Source: RGIG8767 sp964386235
GTDB lineage: Bacteria > Bacillota > Clostridia > Lachnospirales > Lachnospiraceae
Length of the DNA: 6,131 nt
Reading direction: 5' to 3'
Assembly: GCA_964386235.1 (NCBI GenBank)
Contig: CAYLSH010000104.1
Coordinates: 1-6,131, forward strand
The notes below the pieces were generated by a model. That model ran no database searches and was not told the origin of the DNA. It was given only the letters and a program-made list of their open reading frames with translations. Shown piece by piece: positions 1-5,793 of the stretch. The first letter of the stretch is position 1. Each line of letters starts with the position of its first letter. Made by a program: the position numbers and the translations under genes.

Positions 1-18
1 CTTGTAGCCCTGCTCATA

Positions 19-50
19 AACCTCATCAGTGAAGACTGGTGAGGTTTTTT
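19..50 (+). terminator. Rho-independent terminator for a gene left of the window
   Basis: An 11-base stem (AACCTCATCAG at 19-29 with CTGGTGAGGTT at 36-46, one G-U pair) closes a 6-base loop and runs into a T-tract at 45-50. The orientation serves a plus-strand transcript entering from the left edge. The T-tract is also the start of the next long palindrome, so the two structures overlap by a few bases. Confidence 0.75.
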
Positions 51-93
51 GTGCAATAGGAAATTCCTTTGAAATTACCTATTGCACAAAAAA
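45..93. repeat. Long palindrome, repeat copy A, possible bidirectional terminator
   Basis: Two perfect 16-base arms, 45-60 and 78-93, read TTTTTTGTGCAATAGG and its complement. A short inner stem (62-65 with 73-76) follows an A-A mismatch. A T-run on one side and an A-run on the other mean either strand could form a hairpin followed by U residues. The core TGCAATAxGAAATT...GAAATT recurs at 875-901, again directly after a terminator T-tract. This suggests a dispersed REP- or MITE-like element, or a reused terminator module. Family membership is inferred from two copies only. Confidence 0.65.
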
Positions 94-107
94 CACTCCG
101 TGAGGAT

Positions 108-160
108 GCGCACGCTTTTGCATAGGTAGAATGTCGCTAAAAGCGACGCAAAAGCGGCGC
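108..160. other. Nested stem structure, possible RNA or terminator element
   Basis: CGCTTTTGC at 113-121 pairs with GCAAAAGCG at 148-156. The stem extends by GCGC at 108-111 with GCGC at 157-160 across one bulged A (112), giving 13 pairs. Inside it, GTCGCT (133-138) pairs with AGCGAC (142-147) around an AAA loop and abuts the outer stem, leaving an unpaired segment at 122-132. A terminator hairpin follows immediately at 162. I do not recognise an Rfam class. It could be part of a larger dispersed repeat with the palindrome at 45-93, or the body of a short terminated RNA. Confidence 0.45.
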
Positions 161-161
161 T

Positions 162-187
162 AGAGTTTCGCAAGCGAAACTCTTTTT
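162..187 (+). terminator. Rho-independent terminator
   Basis: AGAGTTTCGC (162-171) and GCGAAACTCT (174-183) are perfect complements. In practice this is a 9-pair stem with a CAAG tetraloop, followed by five T residues at 183-187. There is no A-run on the left, so it works for plus-strand transcripts. It is the second plus-strand terminator within 140 bases, either a back-up to the one at 19-50 or the end of a short transcript covering the stem at 108-160. Confidence 0.7.
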
Positions 188-245
188 CATATAAAAATTG
201 CAAAGGAATGGACACACACTTTTTGGGAGAATCTTATGGGATAAC

Positions 246-274
246 TGGACTTTCGGACCAGTTTGTTATATACT
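246..274 (+). promoter_or_regulatory. Candidate promoter of the SEC-C gene, overlapped by an inverted repeat
   Basis: TATACT at 269-274 matches the -10 consensus at 5 of 6. TGGACT at 246-251 matches the -35 at only 4 of 6, with 17-base spacing. A TG at 264-265 ahead of TATATA gives an alternative extended -10. The -35 lies inside an imperfect palindrome, AACTGG (243-248) and CCAGTT (258-263), which could be an operator or a small hairpin. The predicted leader to the start codon is about 45 bases. Confidence 0.4.
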
Positions 275-315
275 GTCAAAAGAAATGCATAAGGCAAAAA
301 AGTACGATTAGGAAT

Positions 316-319
316 GGAG
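316..319 (+). promoter_or_regulatory. Ribosome binding site that sets the SEC-C start
   Basis: GGAG at 316-319 lies six bases before the ATG at 326. An in-frame ATG at 314 would overlap this site and has only AGGA directly against it, which is too close. The start at 326 is therefore preferred. Confidence 0.75.
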
Positions 320-325
320 ATTAAT

Positions 326-832
326 ATGGCATTATTAGAACAGTGGAGAAGTACCGCATATTCAGAAACAGCAAATAAAGGAGACTTACAGAGACTCTGG
401 ACCAAGTATTTCGAACAGGAAAAAGAAATATATGCTCAGTTACTGGAGGATCCCAATACAGAAGTAAAAGGAACGGTAAAAGAACTGGCAGACAAATATG
501 ACGTTACCGTTATGACCATGACCGGTTTCTTAGACGGTATCAACGATAGTTTAAAAGAAGAAAACCCGATTGAAACCATGGAAGAAGACACACAGGTAAG
601 TCTTGCATTTGATACGGAAAAGCTTTACAAGAACATGGTAGCAGCCGGAGCAGACTGGTTATATGAACTTCCTCAGTGGGAAGCGATCTATGACGAGGAT
701 ACCCGCAAAGCCCTTTACAAGGAACAGAAACGTTCCACTACTGTTGTAAACGCGCCAAAGGTATATCCCAACGATCCCTGTCCCTGCGGCAGCGGTAAAA
801 AATACAAAAAATGCTGTGGTAAAAATAAATAA
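326..832 (+). CDS. Small SEC-C motif protein
   Basis: A 168-residue soluble protein ending in a SEC-C motif, NDPCPCGSGKKYKKCC at about residues 149-164, with C152, C154, C163 and C164 as likely zinc ligands. The motif is best known from the C-terminus of SecA, where it binds zinc and contacts SecB or the ribosome, but it also ends many small proteins of unknown function. Residues 1-130 look mostly helical and acidic, with no signal peptide or membrane segment. A segment rich in Trp and Tyr (ADWLYELPQW, about residues 111-120) precedes the basic tail. I recall similar MALLEQWR-starting proteins in Lachnospiraceae, which supports this start over the ATG 12 bases upstream. The gene is monocistronic, faces the signalling gene tail to tail, and is closed by the palindrome at 841-874. 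No function is assigned; a ribosome or nucleic-acid contact is only a guess from the motif. Confidence 0.9.
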   Translation: MALLEQWRSTAYSETANKGDLQRLWTKYFEQEKEIYAQLLEDPNTEVKGTVKELADKYDVTVMTMTGFLDGINDSLKEENPIETMEEDTQVSLAFDTEKLYKNMVAAGADWLYELPQWEAIYDEDTRKALYKEQKRSTTVVNAPKVYPNDPCPCGSGKKYKKCCGKNK

Positions 833-840
833 ATACTCAC

Positions 841-874
841 AAAAAAACTGTACGCGATCGCGTACAGTTTTTTT
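841..874. terminator. Bidirectional terminator, perfect 34-bp palindrome
   Basis: The two 17-base arms (841-857 and 858-874) are perfect complements: seven A, a GC-containing core ACTGTACGCGA, its complement, then seven T. Either strand gives a strong hairpin followed by U7, so it can end both the SEC-C transcript (stop 8 bases upstream) and the convergent signalling transcript (stop 26 bases away). The centre is the octamer GCGATCGC. Confidence 0.9.
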
Positions 875-901
875 ATGCAATACGAAATTTCTCTGAAATT
901 T
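875..901. repeat. Half copy (copy B) of the TGCAATA palindromic repeat
   Basis: ATGCAATACGAAATTTCTCTGAAATTT matches the first 26 bases of the element beginning at 51 at 22 positions without gaps. An inner stem AAATTTC (885-891) with GAAATTT (895-901) is present, but the right outer arm expected to read CGTATTGCAT is missing. The sequence instead runs into the end of the signalling gene, whose TAA stop (902-900 on the minus strand) overlaps the repeat edge. As in copy A, it starts immediately after a terminator T-tract. Confidence 0.55.
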
Positions 902-3900
902 ATTCTGCTCCCTGCTCATGATGAATCACAAAATCATCATCTTCCAGCATCTGGGAAAATACATTCTGTGGTACCGGACGGGAATAATAATATCCCTGTA
1001 CCAGGTCACAATCCACGCGGCGCAAAAACTCTACCTGTTCTTTTGTCTCAACGCCTTCACAGACCACGCTCAGCTGTAATTTCTTAGCCATGTCGATGAT
1101 GCTGGGTATAATGATCTTTCCTTCCGGATCCGTCTCAAAATCTTTGAGGAATTCTTTATCCAGTTTCAATACATCCAACGGAAGTTTGGTCAGTACATTC
1201 AGGGAAGAATAGCCGGAACCAAAATCATCCATGGATACTTTTACTCCCAGACTTCTTAGGCGGTTCATCAATTCGATGGTATCGTCCACCTTATCGGTAA
1301 ATACCGTTTCTGTCAGTTCAAATTCAAGGTAATGCGGCGGTATGCCGTATTTTTTGATCAGATTACCCACATAAGCCACCATACTGTCCATTGTCTGCAG
1401 ATGGATACGGGATACGTTCATGGAGATACTTACCAGCCTTTCCTTGTTCCGGATTCGATTGGCAAGGTACTTACATACTTCATCATAAACAAAATAATCC
1501 AATAAGGTAATCGTCTTATTTTTCTCAAATACCGGGATAAAATCATTGGGATAGATAATGGTACCATCCTTTCGAATCCAGCGGATCAATGCCTCCGCTC
1601 CCGTAATAATATGATTCTTCAGATCGATCTTGGGCTGGAAATACACGGTAAATTCACGGGTTGCCAGTGCATTTTCCATATCATTGACATAGGACACTTC
1701 CCGTATCAGTTTTTCACCCATGGATTCATTGTAAACAACACAATTGAGATTTTCCGCTTTCTTGGCTTCTTTTCTGGCCAGATTGGCATTCGAAACGATG
1801 CTCTTAAACGGAATCTCCTTATCATCTGCTTCAAACATACATACGCCGATATTCAAAGAAAGATTACTGTCCAAATACTCTTTTTGTACCTGCTTTACAA
1901 AGAGTTCTCCTGCCGCTAACATGCGCTCCCGCATCGTGTTTTCATCATCCCATATCACCTTGATTAGGCAGACCACATTGTCTGAGAAAACACGGCTTCC
2001 GGCAATAAATACCTCTTTGTAACCTCTGGCCGCATCCGCATAATCCCTTAGAACCTTATCTCCGACTTCGTAGCCGTAGGCCTCGTTGATGAATTTGAAA
2101 TTACTGAAATCCATATAGACCATAGCGTATTTTCCTTTGGGTGCGGTCGCAAAATACCCTTCCGCAACACTAAGGAAACGCTCATATTTGTAAAATCCGG
2201 TTACCGCATCGTATCCGGTTAATTTGTCCACCGTATCCGATGCATCTTCAAACGCTTTCATCTTTAATAGGTAGGAAGAAATGACATTGGCAAGTGCCTG
2301 TATCGTCTTGCGTTCTTCTTCCGTCCATTCACGTGACTTATGGCAGTCCATCAGGTCAATACTGCCGATATACTCGCCTCGTTCATAAAAAGGCACTCTG
2401 GCAAACGCCTTGACATTGTAGGCATTTACCCTCAACTGATATTCCTTTTCTTTTATAAGCGTGGTATCTTCACAGCAGCTAAAACCACCACAGTTTTCAA
2501 AACTCTTCTTTTCAATCTCCCATTGTACCGGATTCAGCTCCACGGAATATCCGAAATCAGGAAGACTCTTACCCATGATACAACGGTAGGGATAGGAAAC
2601 CTTGTTTTCCTTTTCCATCTTTTTACGGATACAGATACCGTCCAAATCCATTTTTCTGGTGACCTGACGAAGTAAAAGATTGATCGCACTGTCCGTATCC
2701 CTGGATTCTTCAATCAGCCGGAAAGCAAGTTCTGCGAGGGACTCGGAATCTTTTCCCTTGTTAAGCATTTCCATCTCATCCTTTTCCCGGATCCTGTTGT
2801 GTTTATCTTCCACTTCTAACTTCGCATACTCTTCTTCCCTGTCGGCACTGTAAAACTCATGACGGTCCTTGCCCTTTTCTTTTGCATAGGCAAGTGCTTT
2901 TTCCGCCTTGGAATACAATTGTGCAAAATCACTGCCATCCACCGGATAAATGGAGGCACCGACCGTAACCGTACTCGTAAAATTCATTTCCTTTTCGGAA
3001 TAGGTCTTGCGGACAACCTCCTGCAATTCATGGATCTTCATGTCCACATGCTCCGGATCCCTTAAATTCTTCATCAGGATCACAAATTCATCCCCTCCGA
3101 CACGACCTAAGATATCCGAAGTATAAAAAAGGCTCTCTAAATCCGCTGCCATACTGCGGATGACCTCATCTCCAAAGGTGTTCCCCATCTCTTCACAAAG
3201 GGTGGTATAATTATCAATGTCGATAATCAGTAGTCCCGCATAACTTCCTTCCTCATGTTCCTTTAAGGACTCTGCCATCAACTGTTTGGCATAAGCGCGC
3301 TTGTATAATTTACTAAGCGGATCCCGCATATTTTCATCCAAAAGTCGCAGTTCATAGCGCTTCATATCATCTATATTTTCCATGGATCCCACTACTTTAT
3401 AGGCTTTTCCGTGTTCGTTGTAGAGGGTTCTCGCATTCAGCTGATACCACAGATAATCCGCATTCTTATTGCGCAGTCTCATCTGTACGCTTATATTTTC
3501 TTCTGCCTGTTCTTTGTCCGTCCTGTTCTTTCTGCATTCTTCCATAAAGCGGTCAAATATATGCCAGTCTGCATAAAGCACGTAGCGGTACTGTTTTGCC
3601 GTATCCACGAAATGTTCGATCTTACGGTGATGTTCCTCTCCTTTTCCGTTCGTACTCATCAACATCACTTCGTCGTTCTTGACATCATATTCAAAAATCT
3701 TTGCCGCTCTTACCAAAACCAGTGCTTCGAATCGTTTTTTCTGATCCACCAGTTCCCCGATACGTTTTTCCTGTAAAAAAGCAAGCTGTCTTGCCACAAA
3801 AAACAATAAAACCGTTATCAAAAAGATAACTACAGCCTGTGCCAGGGAAATTGTTACCATCAAATTTTCAAAATACTCTTCCCCAAATATCAGATGGCGA

Positions 3901-4331
3901 ATTACCACTTCCAGCACCTGTCCGCACACAACGACATCACAGAGTATCCTGTAAAAACGGATGTCAAAATACAAAAGTGCGGAAAGCAGCACCCAGAGGA
4001 CAAATCCCAGATTGCCAAACACGCTGTCCACACATATTAAATACACATAAAACGGGAAGGAGGATATGTACAATACATTCCGGAAAGAAAGCGTCTGTAT
4101 GTTTTCCCGGCGATCCAATCTTGTAAGTAATATCGGAAGTACCAGGAGAAAATAATAAAGCAGGGCAAACCAGCCCGCCATCTTAGGAAATGACGGTTCT
4201 GTCAGAAACAGTTTCGAAGCAATGCCGTACAATACCACACAGACCAGATAACTTCGCTCTGCAATCCTGTTTTCCCTGCTATAATCCTTATTCACATAAT
4301 CTGTTTTCTTTTTCGTATATTTCTTACCCAT
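900..4331 (-). CDS. Membrane PAS-GGDEF-GAF-GGDEF-EAL c-di-GMP turnover protein
   Basis: A 1143-residue signalling protein acting on cyclic di-GMP at the membrane. Residues 1-20 are basic; about five or six membrane segments follow (about 27-185). Next come a PAS/PAC sensor (about 200-320), GGDEF 1 (about 335-495), a charged probable coiled coil (about 497-530), a GAF domain (about 532-690), GGDEF 2 (about 705-870) and EAL (about 885-1130). GGDEF 1 keeps GGDEF at 412-416, but Tyr403 replaces the Arg of the RxxD inhibitory site and Cys379 replaces the usual guanine-binding Asn. GGDEF 2 has FSDNV (782-786) in place of GGDEF, so is probably not catalytic. EAL retains EAL 913-915, Asn972, the LTET segment, DDFGSG 1035-1040, Lys1056, Glu1092 and Gln1112, predicting an active phosphodiesterase. 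Start: the ATG at 4331 has GGGG five bases upstream; an in-frame GTG at 4346 adds five residues but lacks a ribosome site. Net activity cannot be read from sequence. Confidence 0.95.
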   Translation of the reverse strand: MGKKYTKKKTDYVNKDYSRENRIAERSYLVCVVLYGIASKLFLTEPSFPKMAGWFALLYYFLLVLPILLTRLDRRENIQTLSFRNVLYISSFPFYVYLICVDSVFGNLGFVLWVLLSALLYFDIRFYRILCDVVVCGQVLEVVIRHLIFGEEYFENLMVTISLAQAVVIFLITVLLFFVARQLAFLQEKRIGELVDQKKRFEALVLVRAAKIFEYDVKNDEVMLMSTNGKGEEHHRKIEHFVDTAKQYRYVLYADWHIFDRFMEECRKNRTDKEQAEENISVQMRLRNKNADYLWYQLNARTLYNEHGKAYKVVGSMENIDDMKRYELRLLDENMRDPLSKLYKRAYAKQLMAESLKEHEEGSYAGLLIIDIDNYTTLCEEMGNTFGDEVIRSMAADLESLFYTSDILGRVGGDEFVILMKNLRDPEHVDMKIHELQEVVRKTYSEKEMNFTSTVTVGASIYPVDGSDFAQLYSKAEKALAYAKEKGKDRHEFYSADREEEYAKLEVEDKHNRIREKDEMEMLNKGKDSESLAELAFRLIEESRDTDSAINLLLRQVTRKMDLDGICIRKKMEKENKVSYPYRCIMGKSLPDFGYSVELNPVQWEIEKKSFENCGGFSCCEDTTLIKEKEYQLRVNAYNVKAFARVPFYERGEYIGSIDLMDCHKSREWTEEERKTIQALANVISSYLLKMKAFEDASDTVDKLTGYDAVTGFYKYERFLSVAEGYFATAPKGKYAMVYMDFSNFKFINEAYGYEVGDKVLRDYADAARGYKEVFIAGSRVFSDNVVCLIKVIWDDENTMRERMLAAGELFVKQVQKEYLDSNLSLNIGVCMFEADDKEIPFKSIVSNANLARKEAKKAENLNCVVYNESMGEKLIREVSYVNDMENALATREFTVYFQPKIDLKNHIITGAEALIRWIRKDGTIIYPNDFIPVFEKNKTITLLDYFVYDEVCKYLANRIRNKERLVSISMNVSRIHLQTMDSMVAYVGNLIKKYGIPPHYLEFELTETVFTDKVDDTIELMNRLRSLGVKVSMDDFGSGYSSLNVLTKLPLDVLKLDKEFLKDFETDPEGKIIIPSIIDMAKKLQLSVVCEGVETKEQVEFLRRVDCDLVQGYYYSRPVPQNVFSQMLEDDDFVIHHEQGAE

Positions 4332-4452
4332 GTTTTCCCCATCCACAAGAGATAAATTTCATTTCCCATCAATGGAAACTATTTACAATATAACATTTTT
4401 ACATGAGTTTTTCCATATATTATTACGTATTCGACAAACTATTTTAAGAAAC
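4332..4452 (-). other. AT-rich spacer between purA and the signalling gene
   Basis: This 121-base gap shows no intrinsic terminator for purA; only a weak TAAG-TTT-CTTA stem follows its stop, so transcripts may read through. The last 50 bases form the probable leader of the signalling gene. They contain a small hairpin at 4362-4378 (TTTCCAT and ATGGGAAA on the minus strand, with one bulged G) near the predicted transcript start. The leader is too short for, and lacks the conserved core of, a c-di-GMP-I (GEMM) riboswitch. Confidence 0.55.
4387..4415 (-). promoter_or_regulatory. Candidate promoter of the signalling gene
   Basis: On the minus strand TGGAAA (4415-4410, 4 of 6 to the -35 consensus) and TATATT (4392-4387, preceded by TGT as in an extended -10) are separated by 17 bases. 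Transcription would begin near 4380, leaving a leader of about 49 bases. The region is very AT-rich, so a chance match is possible. Confidence 0.4.
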
Positions 4453-5742
4453 TTATTTTAACGGACTCTTTCTGTAAATAATATCATCCCTGCCCGGTCC
4501 GTTTGAGATCATGGTAATGGGATATTCGATCTCTTTTTCAATAAATTCGATATAGTTACGACAGTTTTGCGGCAGTTCTTCATAAGAACGGATTCCGCGG
4601 ATATCACATTTCCATCCGGGAAGCACTTTTAATACCGGATTGGCTCTTTCCAAAAGGTGCGTTACCGGAAACTCCTTTGTGACCTCGCCGTCAATCTCAT
4701 AGCCCACGCAGACCGGAATCTCATCCAGATAACCGAGTACATCCAGCACCGTAAATGCCACATCCGTCGTTCCCTGTAAGCGGCAGCCGTATTTAGAAGC
4801 CACACAGTCAAACCAGCCCATTCTTCTCGGTCTTCCCGTGGTAGCGCCGTACTCTCCGCCATCACCGCCTCTTTTACGCAGTTCATCCGCCTCTTCACCG
4901 AAAATCTCGGATACGAATGCTCCCGCACCAACCGCGGAAGAATAAGCTTTGCAGACCGTAATGATCTCTTTGATCTCATAGGGCGGTATGCCGGCTCCGA
5001 TTGCGCCGTAGGCAGCCAGTGTGGAGGAAGACGTTACCATCGGATAAATGCCGTGATCCGGATCCTTTAACGTACCTAACTGTCCCTCTAACAGAATGGT
5101 TTTGTCTTCTTTTATTGCCTGATGCAGATACGCGGACACATCACATACATAGGGAGCGACCATATCCCGGTACGTATGAAGCGTACTGAGCAGTTCTGCC
5201 TTATCCAGCGTGGGTTTATGGTAAAGATTTTCCAGAATACAGTTTTTTAATTCACAAACTCTTTCCACCTTATCTACGAGAAGTTCATCATCAAACAATT
5301 CCGATACCTGAAAACCGATCTTGGCATATTTATCCGAATAAAACGGAGCAATTCCCGATTTGGTGGAACCAAAGGATTTGCCTCCGAGGCGTTCTTCTTC
5401 GTACTGGTCAAAAAGGATATGATACGGCATGACAATCTGTGCCCTGTCCGATACTAAGATCTTTGGTGCCGGTACATTCCGGTCCGTAATGGACTTGATT
5501 TCCTCAAACAAAAGCGGAATATTCAATGCCACACCATTTCCGATAATACTTGTGGTGTGCCCGTAAAAAACACCGCTCGGAAGTGTATGCAATGCAAATT
5601 TACCGTAATCATTTACGATGGTGTGTCCTGCATTGGCACCTCCCTGAAAACGGATGATGATATCTGCCTGTTTTGCCAGCATATCCGTGATCTTACCTTT
5701 TCCTTCGTCTCCCCAGTTTGCTCCTACTACTGCCTTTACCAT
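4453..5742 (-). CDS. purA: Adenylosuccinate synthase (divergent PurA)
   Basis: Cytosolic enzyme that joins IMP and aspartate with GTP hydrolysis to give adenylosuccinate, the first AMP-specific step. Its 429 residues match the usual 430 or so. Visible motifs: the phosphate loop WGDEGKGK (10-17, with Asp12), NAGHT (37-41, with His40), GNG (68-70), and the aspartate-binding loop ATTGRPRR (300-307). Departures from the classical family: Asn9 for Gln in QWGDEGKG; GIAPFYSDKYAK (130-141), where signature 2 expects G or R at the third position and Arg at the last; EGQLGT (219-224) for EGAQGT; and AYSSAVG (266-272) for AYTTRVG. I recall the same variant in Lachnospiraceae, so it looks like a clade form rather than a decaying gene. 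The ATG at 5742 follows purine-rich sites GGAAG (5755-5751) and GAAGG (5751-5747). It lies 51 bases after purB in the same direction, with no terminator between, consistent with an AMP-synthesis operon. Confidence 0.95.
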   Translation of the reverse strand: MVKAVVGANWGDEGKGKITDMLAKQADIIIRFQGGANAGHTIVNDYGKFALHTLPSGVFYGHTTSIIGNGVALNIPLLFEEIKSITDRNVPAPKILVSDRAQIVMPYHILFDQYEEERLGGKSFGSTKSGIAPFYSDKYAKIGFQVSELFDDELLVDKVERVCELKNCILENLYHKPTLDKAELLSTLHTYRDMVAPYVCDVSAYLHQAIKEDKTILLEGQLGTLKDPDHGIYPMVTSSSTLAAYGAIGAGIPPYEIKEIITVCKAYSSAVGAGAFVSEIFGEEADELRKRGGDGGEYGATTGRPRRMGWFDCVASKYGCRLQGTTDVAFTVLDVLGYLDEIPVCVGYEIDGEVTKEFPVTHLLERANPVLKVLPGWKCDIRGIRSYEELPQNCRNYIEFIEKEIEYPITMISNGPGRDDIIYRKSPLK

Positions 5743-5793
5743 TTATCCTTCTTCCTTTCCTGTTAATTACATAATTGATTCCCGTAAGTTTAT
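5743..5793 (-). promoter_or_regulatory. purB-purA intercistronic spacer with purA ribosome site
   Basis: The 51-base gap has no terminator. A short palindrome AATTA-TG-TAATT sits mid-gap on the minus strand. The last 19 bases before the purA ATG hold three overlapping purine-rich tracts (AGGAAAGG, GGAAG, GAAGG), a strong but redundant ribosome site. I see no B. subtilis-type PurR box here; if the operon has one, it lies upstream of purB, outside the window. Confidence 0.6.

Larger units (their letters stand above)
1..325. other. Intergenic region rich in inverted repeats, no gene
   Basis: No open frame here has a convincing ribosome site or a recognisable product. The first 18 bases may be the tail of a gene lying to the left: a TAG at 5-7 would sit 12 bases before the first terminator, the usual spacing, but another frame runs open to a TGA at 40-42, so no call is made. 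Positions 19-187 are almost entirely inverted repeats, listed separately. Positions 188-325 are AT-richer and hold the likely promoter and ribosome site of the SEC-C gene. Confidence 0.7.

Noticed and set aside
143..156. GCGACGCAAAAGC resembles the ACGCAAAGC core of c-di-GMP-I (GEMM) riboswitches
   Set aside because: The rest of the conserved core and both flanking helices are absent; the match is part of the palindrome.
131..163. Ten-codon open frame (ATG TCG ... TAG) just before the terminator at 162, like an attenuator leader peptide
   Set aside because: Its sequence is dictated by the nested palindrome, its ribosome site is poor (AGG four bases away), and no biosynthetic gene follows that it could control.
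314..316. Upstream in-frame ATG for the SEC-C protein
   Set aside because: It overlaps the ribosome site for the ATG at 326 and lacks a properly spaced site of its own; known relatives, from memory, begin MALLEQW.
187..405. Minus-strand 72-codon frame overlapping the SEC-C start
   Set aside because: No recognisable protein features; it is antisense to the promoter and start of a well-supported gene.
848..867. Central GCGATCGC palindrome as a protein binding site
   Set aside because: It lies between two converging genes, flanked by A7 and T7, so a bidirectional terminator explains it fully.
4344..4346. GTG as start of the signalling gene
   Set aside because: No Shine-Dalgarno sequence at suitable spacing; the ATG at 4331 has GGGG five bases upstream. 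The difference is only five residues.
4662..4979. Minus-strand 105-codon frame inside purA in another frame
   Set aside because: Arg- and Ser-rich out-of-frame translation of purA with no motif; a shadow of the real gene.
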